Below are positions 7,771-16,405 of a stretch of 35,506 bases of DNA, piece after piece. The translations under genes were made by a program, and so were the position numbers. The notes beneath the pieces were generated by a model that did no database searches, was not told where the DNA came from, and saw nothing but the letters and a program-made list of their open reading frames with translations. The stretch is from an uncultured Bacteroides sp. (GTDB lineage: Bacteria > Bacteroidota > Bacteroidia > Bacteroidales > Bacteroidaceae), in contig CAMTPC010000023.1 in NCBI GenBank assembly GCA_947074295.1, forward strand, positions 1-35,506. Reading direction: 5' to 3'. The first letter of the stretch is position 1. Every line of letters begins with the position of its first letter.

Positions 7771-10700
7771 ATGAATAAATTAGTATTAATATCCTGCTTT
7801 ATATTAGCGTCGGTTGTGACATTCGCACAATCAACGTTGAATAAGGAAGAATCTTGGATTGAAGCTGCTGTTGCCGCAAAATCCAACTTGCGGACTGAGC
7901 TGCAAAACAAGGACTTGCCGGTGGTTTCACAATGGATGAAATCTAAAGAAAAAGCAGAAACCTTTGTTGTGAATTTAGAGGGAATCGATAAATTGGTTCT
8001 TATCACTTCTGGCGGACCTGATGGCAATAGTCATGATTATGCTGTTTGGGGGAATGCACGGCTTATTGCGGCAGACGGATCATTTGTCTGGTTAGATGAA
8101 ATGCCGTATGAATACGGTAAAGCTGGATGGAATAAGCCCAGAATGAATATTAACAGGAGTGGGAAGGCCATCAGAATTAATGGTAAAACCTACGAACATG
8201 GTATCTTCTGTCATGCCAACGGTGCCTTGGTGTATCCGGTCGATAGTAAATATGTCCGTTTTGAGGCAGAGGTGGGAATAGAAGATGAGGCTAGGCATGG
8301 AAGTGTTCTTTTTAAAGCCTTAAATGTCCTTCCAAAAACCATTCTCGATGAATTGTATCGTAAATACCCAGACAAGATGGGGCTTATTGGCATTTTGACA
8401 AATGATTTGGATACTTGGATAATCACTCCTGATGCCTCGGTTGAAAAACAGTTGGCACAGAAATTACTGGAGAAGCTGAACGACAAGTCATATTATAGCG
8501 AACTCATTCAGAATGTTTCTCAGAGGAAGGATGTGGATTCGCAGATGAGAGGGTATCTGGAAATTCTGGAAAAGATACATCGCATATATGAGGTACAGAC
8601 AAGCCTGGAATGGTTGAATCCTGAATCCATAAGGTTGGCCATGGATGACATGAAAAGACAACCAGGATATGATGTGGCCAAGAATGAACAGCTATACAAT
8701 GAGCTGGTGAATCTCTGTAACGAAGGGTTCGATGGTATCTATAGAGAGGAGCCTCAAGCTTTTGTGAACGCTAATAAAGCTTTGCAGAACAAACAAGCTA
8801 TTTTGTTGAACAATCCTTTGTTGAGTGGAGACAAGATTGTGGCAACTCGTTATATCTTAGGGCCTTCAGCGCGAAAAGCTATGGCTCCTGATCTGGGTAC
8901 GCAAGCCAATAACTGGAGCAACCAGGAGTCAGCCCGACGCAGTGGTTTCAATGCCGAGATTGTCGAATTATCCAATTTGGCCGATGACGTAAAAATAAGG
9001 AAAATATATAAACCTCAGAATAGCTCTTCAATAGCCGATCTTAAAATGCATTGGGACGGTGATCGCGTAATGTTCACAGCGACCATGCCCGACAATCGAT
9101 GGAATATTCATGAAGTGAAACTTGATGGTTCTGGATTTAAATCACTTATTGATGATAAAGAGCCGGATTTAGAATTCTATGATGGCACTTATTTACCTGA
9201 CGGCCGCATCATTGCAATCTCCAATATCGGTTATCATGGGGTGCCGTGTGTCAGCGGCTCTGATCCGGTAGGAAACATGGTGCTGTACGACCCGGAAAGC
9301 AAAGAAATGCGTCGTATCACATTCGATCAGGATGCGAACTGGAACCCGGTAGTCATGAATAATGGCCGTGTGATGTATACCCGTTGGGAGTATACTGACC
9401 TCATGCACTATTACTCACGTTTTGTGATGCACATGAATCCCGACGGGACTGAACAGAAAGCCCTTTATGGTAGTGGATCTGCATTCCCTAATAGTACGTT
9501 TGATATCCAACCTCTTCCCGATAACGCTTCTGCTTTTGTCGGTATCATTTCGGGGCATCATGGAGTGGCACGTTCGGGACGCTTGATCGTGTTTGATCCA
9601 ACAAAATCTCGGAAAGGCGCTGATGGTATGCTTCAGGAAATACCTTATCGTAATCGTCCTATTGTGGAACTCATTAAAGATGGATTGGTAGACAACGTTT
9701 GGCCTCAATTTATTAAACCGACACCTTTGAATGAAAAGTATTACCTGGTTGCTGCCAAGCTTAATCCGCTTGACCTATGGGGCATCTATCTGGTAGATAT
9801 TTATGACAATGTGACATGCCTCCTAAAACAGGAAGGCGAAGGGTTTATCAGCCCAATTATTGTTCGTGAATCGAAAACTCCGCCTGCCATTCCTGATAGG
9901 GTAAAGTTAAATGAAAAAGAGGCGACTGTATTTATACAAGATATCTATGAAGGCGAAGGTCTCCGCGGTGTACCTAGAGGAACAGTGAAAGAGATTCGTT
10001 TGCACACTTATGAGTATGCATATTTAAAAACAACATCAGATCATAACTGGCATGGCATTCAGAGTGGCTGGGATATTAAACGCTACTTAGGTACGGTGCC
10101 CGTTGAAGAAGATGGTTCGGTGATTTTTAAGATTCCTGCCAACACTCCTATCTCCATTCAGCCATTGGATGAGAATGGTGCAGCCATCCAACTGATGCGA
10201 AGCTGGTTGACGGGGCAGCCCGGTGAGATTGTGTCTTGTGTGGGATGTCATGAAGATCAGAATCAGATACCAGTCCCAAAGCGCACCATTGCCTCTAGAC
10301 GTGCTCCACATATGATCAAAGCACCGGAGGGAGGTGTACGTTCCTTCACTTTTGATCTGGAAGTACAGCCTATTTTGGACCGTGCATGTATAGCATGTCA
10401 TGATGGAAATAAGGCATTCGACCTGCGAGCTGGCGAAAAGGATAAACATGGGTATGGCCCTTCTTATTTGAATTTGCATCCATATGTGCATCGTCAAGGA
10501 CCTGAGGCTGATATGGCGGTTCTTCAGCCTTATGAGTACTATGTAAATACAAGCGAGTTGATAAGGCTGCTCAAGAAAGGACATGCAAATGTGGAACTTA
10601 CCGATGATGAGTGGCGCAAACTATACCAATGGATTGACTATAATGCGCCAGACAAAGGGTATTTCAATGCTAACCAGATTTCGAACTTTCCTTATAAAGG

Positions 10701-11760
10701 CTACGACCAAATTCAACGCCGCACTGAGCTTACAAACAAATACGCTAACGGCATGGGTGTGGACTGGAAAAAGGAAATAACCGAATATGCGGCATATCTG
10801 AAAAGTCAAGGAGAGATTGACCCGGTGATGCCTGCACCCTTAGCGCCTGTCAAAGAGAAGAAAGTGAAGATCAAACATTGGCCTTTTGATGAGAACCTAA
10901 TACAGGAAATGCTCGCTGATGAAGAGAGCACGGTAAAAGTGCTTCCAATCGCTCCAGGAGTCGATATTAGATTTGTACGTATTCCTGCCGGCGAATTCCC
11001 AATGGGTAGTTGGAATGGGGCATCAGACAATCGTCCTGTCTCAAAAGTCAAAATACAAAAACCATTCTGGATGGCTGAGGTTGAAATCACCAATGAACAA
11101 TATAATACGATTTTCCCAGATCATGATAGTCGCTATGTAGATCAATTATGGAAAGATCATGTTCACTTTGGATACCCTGCCAACAACCCGGAACAGCCTG
11201 TGATCCGTGTCAGTTATCAGGATGCCATGGAGTATTGTAAAAAGTTGAGCCAACTGACGGGACTTCATATCACATTGCCTACCGAAGCGCAATGGGAATG
11301 GGCTTGTAGGGCAGGCAGTGAATCTGATTTCTGGTATGGCAATTTGAATACTGATTTTGGTAAGTACGATAATTTGGCCGATGAAAGCACCACTATGATG
11401 GCTGTGAGTGGTGTCGACCCTCAGCCTATGTCAAAGAAATCATCTTGGTATGAATACTATAACTATTTGCCTAAGGAAGAAAGTGTTAATGATGGAGCTA
11501 TGATTCAGGTGGATTCTAAGAATTATCAACCTAATCCTTTTGGCTTATATAGTATGCATGGTAATATAGCCGAATGGACCCGCTCCGACTATATACCTTA
11601 TCCTTTCACGGAAAAATCGAAGGCGTCTTCTGAATATAAAGTGGTGCGTGGCGGTTCGTATATAGAGCGTCCGAAGTTTTCGACATCTTATGTGCGTAAG
11701 GCATACTATCCGCATCAACGCGTATTCAATGTCGGATTCCGAGTTATCATAGAGGATTAA
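7771..11760 (+). CDS. Giant NPCBM / propeller / di-haem / SUMF1 fusion protein
   Basis: I place the start at the ATG at 7771 (1329 residues) because a typical signal peptide follows at once (cleavage after VVTFA-Q); a GTG at 7747 is less likely. Order of parts: NPCBM-type carbohydrate-binding domain (about 63-185, GKTYEHGIFCHANG); helical linker (190-340); TolB/WD40-like propeller and a segment resembling the middle domain of hydrazine synthase alpha subunit (about 350-820); haem sites CVGCH at 823-827 and CIACH at 873-877; and a C-terminal SUMF1/formylglycine-generating-enzyme-like domain (about 1060-1329, with IPAGEFPMGS, LPTEAQWEWACRAG, MHGNIAEW and VVRGGSY). It is periplasmic or surface-exposed. 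A role in haem-dependent oxidation of a carbohydrate-like substrate is inferred from the fusion. Hydrazine chemistry is not implied. Confidence 0.8.
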   Translation: MNKLVLISCFILASVVTFAQSTLNKEESWIEAAVAAKSNLRTELQNKDLPVVSQWMKSKEKAETFVVNLEGIDKLVLITSGGPDGNSHDYAVWGNARLIAADGSFVWLDEMPYEYGKAGWNKPRMNINRSGKAIRINGKTYEHGIFCHANGALVYPVDSKYVRFEAEVGIEDEARHGSVLFKALNVLPKTILDELYRKYPDKMGLIGILTNDLDTWIITPDASVEKQLAQKLLEKLNDKSYYSELIQNVSQRKDVDSQMRGYLEILEKIHRIYEVQTSLEWLNPESIRLAMDDMKRQPGYDVAKNEQLYNELVNLCNEGFDGIYREEPQAFVNANKALQNKQAILLNNPLLSGDKIVATRYILGPSARKAMAPDLGTQANNWSNQESARRSGFNAEIVELSNLADDVKIRKIYKPQNSSSIADLKMHWDGDRVMFTATMPDNRWNIHEVKLDGSGFKSLIDDKEPDLEFYDGTYLPDGRIIAISNIGYHGVPCVSGSDPVGNMVLYDPESKEMRRITFDQDANWNPVVMNNGRVMYTRWEYTDLMHYYSRFVMHMNPDGTEQKALYGSGSAFPNSTFDIQPLPDNASAFVGIISGHHGVARSGRLIVFDPTKSRKGADGMLQEIPYRNRPIVELIKDGLVDNVWPQFIKPTPLNEKYYLVAAKLNPLDLWGIYLVDIYDNVTCLLKQEGEGFISPIIVRESKTPPAIPDRVKLNEKEATVFIQDIYEGEGLRGVPRGTVKEIRLHTYEYAYLKTTSDHNWHGIQSGWDIKRYLGTVPVEEDGSVIFKIPANTPISIQPLDENGAAIQLMRSWLTGQPGEIVSCVGCHEDQNQIPVPKRTIASRRAPHMIKAPEGGVRSFTFDLEVQPILDRACIACHDGNKAFDLRAGEKDKHGYGPSYLNLHPYVHRQGPEADMAVLQPYEYYVNTSELIRLLKKGHANVELTDDEWRKLYQWIDYNAPDKGYFNANQISNFPYKGYDQIQRRTELTNKYANGMGVDWKKEITEYAAYLKSQGEIDPVMPAPLAPVKEKKVKIKHWPFDENLIQEMLADEESTVKVLPIAPGVDIRFVRIPAGEFPMGSWNGASDNRPVSKVKIQKPFWMAEVEITNEQYNTIFPDHDSRYVDQLWKDHVHFGYPANNPEQPVIRVSYQDAMEYCKKLSQLTGLHITLPTEAQWEWACRAGSESDFWYGNLNTDFGKYDNLADESTTMMAVSGVDPQPMSKKSSWYEYYNYLPKEESVNDGAMIQVDSKNYQPNPFGLYSMHGNIAEWTRSDYIPYPFTEKSKASSEYKVVRGGSYIERPKFSTSYVRKAYYPHQRVFNVGFRVIIED

Positions 11761-11903
11761 AAGATGACGAATTATAAATATTATGGATAAATAAGGAGAA
11801 AGATGAGTTAGAGGGTCTGATATTGGTTTTTAATAAATCCTTTATCAACCCTTTAGCATCTCTCTCGAAAATGACTCTTACCTATTCTTTTAAAAAATAA
11901 TCA

Positions 11904-14357
11904 ATGAAAAGTGTTTTCTACAAAGTATTCTCTTCTATAATAACTACAATTCTTTTATTGTCAGTTTTTGCTCTCGCTTTAGCTGTAGCCACTTTTATCG
12001 AGAAAGAATATGGTACAGAATTGGCAAAATCCATTATTTATCATTCTCCCTTATTCCTTTTTCTCCAATTACTGTTGGTTGTCAACTTAATTGTAATTGT
12101 TGTGAAAAGGCATTATCTAAAAAAACGCAGATGGGCAATGCTCACTATCCATTTTGCTTTTATCATTATACTCTCTGGGGCTTTCGTCACTTATATCTAT
12201 GGTGAAGAAGGTATTATGCATATTCGCGAAGGTGAGGTGAGTGACCAAATCATGATGAAGGATTCCAAGAATAATACAGTTATTCAGACCCTTCCTTTTT
12301 CCATCGAACTAAGGAAGTTTACACTGACTCGTTATCCGGGTTCGTCTAGCCCATCTTCCTATGAGAGTGAGCTCACGCTATATGTGGATGGGAAGCAGCT
12401 GAACGAACGAGTTTTCATGAACAATGTGTTGGATGTAAAAGGCTATCGTTTCTTTCAGGCTTCTTATGATAAAGACGAAAAAGGCACAATCCTCTCAGTA
12501 AGCAACGATGCTGTGGGCCGCACGATAACCTATACAGGCTACCTGTTCTTGCTGATAGGTTTTATAGGCTGTTTTATAAGCAAAGAATCTCGTTTTATGT
12601 ATTTGAGCCGATTGCTAAAAAGAACCAACACATTCTTCTGGACAATAGTAGGAGTGTTTCTTCTGATTTCTCCTTCAGCGCAAGCTCAAAATAACTTATC
12701 CTCCTCCGATATGATGGAGATTGTCCAAAGATACAATATACCTGCCTCGCATGCAGAACTGTTTGGCTCTTTACCCATGCAGTCAAATAGTGGACGTATC
12801 ATGCCCGTCAATACATTTTCTTCAGAGGTGCTGCGTAAACTGCATAAATCTAATACAATTGGCCAGCTCAATTCCGACCAGTTCTTAATTAGTCTGCTGG
12901 TTATGCCTGATGTATGGGTGTATATCCCCTTTTTCTCAATATCAAACCGCGAATTAGCCAATTACTATAATATCTCCGGGAATCATTTTTCGTATGCGCA
13001 GGTTTTCGATGGCAATGATGCGTATGTTTTAGAAGAGAAATTAGATGAGGTATACAGTAAAATGCCTTCTGAGCGAACGAAATTCGATAAAGACCTGCTG
13101 AAGATGGATGAGCAGATCAATATATTTCATCAGTTGATTGAGGGGAAAATGCTGAACATCTTCCCCAAAGCAGATGACCCCGATGATAGATGGTATGCTC
13201 CAGGAGATGATTTGTCCAGTTTTCAAGGTAAGGATTCCATGTTCGTTGCGCGTATCATGGATTGGTACTTGGAAGAGGTGCAGGTAGGTCTGCAAGGTGC
13301 CGATTGGAGCAAAACCGATGAAATAATAGGTATGATTAATATTTATCAGCAGTCTAAAAGTACGGTGTCTGATATAGAACCAGAGCGTATGCAAGCTGAG
13401 TTGAGGTATAACAAACTACAAATCTTTCACTACTGTAAGATTGGCTATCTTATTCTTGGAGGAATGTTGCTCGTTCTCTCTTTGCTTCTATTATTCTTCC
13501 AGCAAAAATGGATCAAGCTAATTGTGTGGATGCTCGGGATATTAATATTCTGTGTCTTTTTATATCAAATATATGGCATGGGGATGCGATGGTATATAGG
13601 CGGTTACGCCCCATGGAGCAACTCATATGAAACCATGGTTTATGTGGGGTGGGCCACAGTTTTGGCAGGCTTCATTTTTTCTCGTCGCAGCATATTGACT
13701 CTAGCCTTGGCTTCGCTTTTTGGGGGCATTATTCTTTTTGTATCGGGCCTTAACTGGATGGATCCTCAGATCAATCCTTTAGTGCCTGTACTCAAATCAC
13801 CATGGTTGATGTTTCATGTAGCTGTGATTGTAGCATCTTATGGCTTTTTTGGCATCAGTTGCATGATAGGTTTCACAAACATGGTATTGATGACTATCTA
13901 TCCTAAAGAAAAAACAAAGTTATTCCTCAAAAGAATAAAAGAATTAAGTGTAATAAATGAGATGTCATTATTAATCGGATTGGCTCTGATGACGATAGGC
14001 ACCTTTCTGGGTGCAGTATGGGCCAATGAGTCCTGGGGGCGTTATTGGGGCTGGGACCCTAAGGAAACATGGGCTTTGATTACCGTAATAGTCTATACGG
14101 TGGTTACTCATCTGCATTTACTTCATAAATATTATACACTCTGGCTTTTTAACGTCCTATCCGTATTGGCTTTTTCATCAGTCTTGATGACCTTCTTCGG
14201 AGTTAATTATCTATTGAGTGGGATGCATTCATATGGACAAAACGAAAACATAAATCAAATACTTGTCTACTTTTATATAGGGGCATTTTTGATCATTACC
14301 TTGTCTGTCATTTCTTATATATTCTGGAAAAAATCAAACCAGTTTCAAAAAATATAA
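11904..14357 (+). CDS. ccsBA: CcsBA-type cytochrome c assembly protein (ResB-CcsA fusion)
   Basis: The 817-residue membrane protein has a ResB/CcsB-like N-terminus (about 1-230, with membrane segments near 10-30, 50-68, 78-100 and 205-225). A large extracytoplasmic central part follows (about 235-505). The C-terminus is CcsA-like (about 508-810), with the tryptophan-rich haem-handling motif WGRYWGWDPKETWA and nearby conserved His residues (MFHVAV, VTHLHLLHKY). Fused CcsBA proteins export haem and join it to CxxCH motifs in system II cytochrome c maturation. The two preceding multi-haem genes are obvious clients. A 143-base gap separates it from the SUMF1 gene, and no consensus promoter was found there. 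Length and layout match fused CcsBA/NrfI-type proteins of Bacteroidetes. Confidence 0.9.
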   Translation: MKSVFYKVFSSIITTILLLSVFALALAVATFIEKEYGTELAKSIIYHSPLFLFLQLLLVVNLIVIVVKRHYLKKRRWAMLTIHFAFIIILSGAFVTYIYGEEGIMHIREGEVSDQIMMKDSKNNTVIQTLPFSIELRKFTLTRYPGSSSPSSYESELTLYVDGKQLNERVFMNNVLDVKGYRFFQASYDKDEKGTILSVSNDAVGRTITYTGYLFLLIGFIGCFISKESRFMYLSRLLKRTNTFFWTIVGVFLLISPSAQAQNNLSSSDMMEIVQRYNIPASHAELFGSLPMQSNSGRIMPVNTFSSEVLRKLHKSNTIGQLNSDQFLISLLVMPDVWVYIPFFSISNRELANYYNISGNHFSYAQVFDGNDAYVLEEKLDEVYSKMPSERTKFDKDLLKMDEQINIFHQLIEGKMLNIFPKADDPDDRWYAPGDDLSSFQGKDSMFVARIMDWYLEEVQVGLQGADWSKTDEIIGMINIYQQSKSTVSDIEPERMQAELRYNKLQIFHYCKIGYLILGGMLLVLSLLLLFFQQKWIKLIVWMLGILIFCVFLYQIYGMGMRWYIGGYAPWSNSYETMVYVGWATVLAGFIFSRRSILTLALASLFGGIILFVSGLNWMDPQINPLVPVLKSPWLMFHVAVIVASYGFFGISCMIGFTNMVLMTIYPKEKTKLFLKRIKELSVINEMSLLIGLALMTIGTFLGAVWANESWGRYWGWDPKETWALITVIVYTVVTHLHLLHKYYTLWLFNVLSVLAFSSVLMTFFGVNYLLSGMHSYGQNENINQILVYFYIGAFLIITLSVISYIFWKKSNQFQKI

Positions 14358-14393
14358 TCTGACTACTATTAATCAATTCTAACACTTTAAATA

Positions 14394-14708
14394 ATGAGAA
14401 CATTCAATCATATCGGCATCATAACCGATGAAAAAAAAGAAAAGGCAGTCTTTAATGAAGGACTAAATGTATGGTTGACAGACTTTAACTTGAGTCCTAA
14501 TAAGATTGAGTTCCTGAAATTCGAATCAGGCAGTTGTATGCCTGAACTGGTTCAGAAGCAAAGTCACATAGCTTATACAGTGCCATCTCTAGAGGAAGAG
14601 CTGCAAGGTAAGAAAGTAATTTTTGGCCCTGTGGAGTGTGACGAACATTTGACAATCGCTTTTATCGAAGAAGAAGGAATTTCCATCGAGCTAATGGAGA
14701 TCAAATAG
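14394..14708 (+). CDS. Small VOC (glyoxalase-fold) protein
   Basis: The 104-residue protein opens with RTFNHIGIITDE and ends with IAFIEEEGISIELMEIK, the opening and closing strands of a vicinal oxygen chelate module, with ligand-like His6 and a second His at SHIAYTVPSLEEE. It lies 36 bases after ccsBA and 35 before dhaK. VOC proteins of this size include glyoxalase I and methylmalonyl-CoA epimerase relatives, which use a metal to isomerise carbonyl compounds. Next to a DhaKL kinase and LsrF it is the best candidate for isomerising the phosphorylated intermediate, a role played by the unrelated LsrG in enteric bacteria. That role is inference. Confidence 0.7.
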   Translation: MRTFNHIGIITDEKKEKAVFNEGLNVWLTDFNLSPNKIEFLKFESGSCMPELVQKQSHIAYTVPSLEEELQGKKVIFGPVECDEHLTIAFIEEEGISIELMEIK

Positions 14709-14743
14709 CCATTTATTAAAACAAAATAGAGGAGAATAAATCA

Positions 14744-15760
14744 ATGTCAGAAATGAAAACTAAGTTTATTAATGATCCTGAGAATATTACAGCTGAATTG
14801 CTGGAAGGATATGTATTGGCATACCCTGACCAAGTAAAATTGGGTGATGAAAATATCATCGTACGCGCGAATGCCAAGGATGCGAACAAGGTGGCTATCG
14901 TTACCTTGGGAGGTTCTGGACATGAGCCTGCGCTGAGTGGCTTCGTAGGCGAAGGAATGCTAGACTGCTCGGTGGTGGGAGATATCTTTGCAGCGCCGGG
15001 TGCGCAGCGAGTGTTTCGTGCTCTGCAAATGATGCAGCGCGAAGCGGGTATTTTGTTAGTGGTACTCAATCATTCTGGTGATGTGATGAGTGCAAACATG
15101 GCTTCTCAGCTTAGTGAGCGCATGGGGATAAAAGTCAAACAGCTACTGACTCATGATGACATAAGTGCCGGAATAAACGCTGACACTAACGATCGCCGTG
15201 GGCTTGCGGGCTGTGTTCCTTTGTTCAAGATATTGGGAGCGGCAGCAGAGGAAGGTAAGTCGCTGGACGAACTGCTCGAGATAGGTGAGAGATACAACAA
15301 GCAGGTCGCTACTTTAGCCGTGGCCATGAGATCGTGCACACACCCTCAAAATGATGGCATCATCACTGATCTTCCCGCTGGTGTCATGGAGATCGGTATG
15401 GGTCAGCATGGCGAAGGAGGTGGTGGTCAAAAAACTCTTGTTTCGGCCGATGAAACTGCAGCTGAAATGATTGATCTCCTTTGTCAGCAGCTTAAGCCTC
15501 AGGAAGGTGATAAGATGATGCTAATCATCAATGGTGTAGGTGCTACTACCTATATGGAGCAGAATATAATTTTCCGTAAAGCGTACAAAGAGCTGGAAAG
15601 ACGCGGACTTGGTGTTGTCTTCGGGCGTATACAGGAGATTCTGACTGTGCAGGAACAGGCAGGCTTCCAGATGATTTTGGCTGTGTTAGATGATGACCAC
15701 ATCGATTACCTTAAAAACAAGCGTGCGGACGCACCGTATTGGACAACTCTTGGAAAATAA
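14744..15760 (+). CDS. dhaK: Dihydroxyacetone kinase subunit DhaK
   Basis: The 338-residue cytoplasmic protein matches DhaK over its length. It has an N-terminal INDPENITAELLEGY start, the GGSGHEPALSGFVGEGMLD substrate-binding region at about residues 50-70, and His222 in MGQHGE, in the place of the His that binds the substrate carbonyl as a hemiaminal. DhaK binds short ketones or ketoses that DhaL then phosphorylates on the terminal hydroxyl. Relatives phosphorylate dihydroxyacetone, erythrulose or other small ketoses. The adjoining dhaL starts four bases after the stop. No DhaM phosphotransferase subunit is encoded nearby, so phosphate may come straight from ATP or from a DhaM elsewhere. 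Its place beside lsrF suggests a ketone other than plain dihydroxyacetone. Confidence 0.92.
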   Translation: MSEMKTKFINDPENITAELLEGYVLAYPDQVKLGDENIIVRANAKDANKVAIVTLGGSGHEPALSGFVGEGMLDCSVVGDIFAAPGAQRVFRALQMMQREAGILLVVLNHSGDVMSANMASQLSERMGIKVKQLLTHDDISAGINADTNDRRGLAGCVPLFKILGAAAEEGKSLDELLEIGERYNKQVATLAVAMRSCTHPQNDGIITDLPAGVMEIGMGQHGEGGGGQKTLVSADETAAEMIDLLCQQLKPQEGDKMMLIINGVGATTYMEQNIIFRKAYKELERRGLGVVFGRIQEILTVQEQAGFQMILAVLDDDHIDYLKNKRADAPYWTTLGK

Positions 15761-15764
15761 TAAT

Positions 15765-16382
15765 ATGACACAATTAACGATTCAAGATTTCAAAGCTATG
15801 CTCCAGATAGCTTTGAAAAACATAAAGGAGCGCGAAGAAGAGTTTTCTCGATTAGATGCAGTCATCGGAGACGGGGATCATGGGCAAGCTATTGTAACTG
15901 CCATGACGGCAATTGTCGATAGTGCCGAAAAGGGAGCTGAATTCAAAACCATGTTGGATGATATTGTCTTTGCGGTATTGCTCCAGGTAAGCGGCTCTAC
16001 AAGTACTTTGCTAGGTTCGTTTTTTATGGGGATGAGCGATTGTGCTTCTGGAACAGAGCTTGATGCTGGCGCTGTGAAAGCAATGTTCAAGGAAGGGCTC
16101 GCAAAAGTACAGCTTCAAACCAAGGCGCAAAAAGGCGACAAAACAATGATGGATGCTTTGATACCTGCTATAGAAGCCATTCAAAACAGTTCATCAGATG
16201 ACATAAAGGAAATTATGAAGTTAGCGGCAGACGCGGCTGTGACCGGTGCGCAATCCACAGTTGACATGAAAGCCAATTTCGGGCGGGCACGCAATTATGG
16301 TGAACGCTCAATAGGCCATATGGACAGTGGCGCAGCATCATGGAGCTGTATGTTTGTTTCATTTGCAGAAGCTTTAAACTAA
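15765..16382 (+). CDS. dhaL: Dihydroxyacetone kinase nucleotide-binding subunit DhaL
   Basis: The start is the ATG at 15765, four bases after the dhaK stop (205 residues). Longer frames reach back into dhaK and lack DhaL sequence. The protein shows the DhaL nucleotide/metal motif LDAVIGDGDHG (Asp31, Asp36, Asp38, His39), GSTSTLLGSFF with conserved small residues, and the late region GRARNYGERSIGHMDSGAASW that closes the nucleotide site. It forms the phosphoryl-transferring half of the kinase with DhaK. The tight spacing implies translational coupling and equal production. In systems without PTS control, DhaL-type domains use ATP; in PTS systems they hold ADP that DhaM re-charges. Which applies here cannot be seen from sequence. 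Confidence 0.92.
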   Translation: MTQLTIQDFKAMLQIALKNIKEREEEFSRLDAVIGDGDHGQAIVTAMTAIVDSAEKGAEFKTMLDDIVFAVLLQVSGSTSTLLGSFFMGMSDCASGTELDAGAVKAMFKEGLAKVQLQTKAQKGDKTMMDALIPAIEAIQNSSSDDIKEIMKLAADAAVTGAQSTVDMKANFGRARNYGERSIGHMDSGAASWSCMFVSFAEALN

Positions 16383-16405
16383 TTAACTCATTAAAAAAAT
16401 AAGAA

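Noticed and set aside
10087..10584. Minus-strand open frame of 165 codons inside the giant SUMF1 gene
   Set aside because: It lies wholly within a gene with clear domains on the other strand and shows no recognisable protein sequence or start context.
7771..11760. Hydrazine synthase and anammox-like metabolism
   Set aside because: Only a domain resemblance to the alpha subunit is seen; beta and gamma subunits, hydrazine dehydrogenase and other anammox genes are absent, and such domains occur in many unrelated SUMF1 proteins.
14744..16382. Simple glycerol/dihydroxyacetone fermentation operon
   Set aside because: No glycerol dehydrogenase, DhaM or DhaR is present, and the genes sit with LsrF and haem proteins under an IclR regulator.
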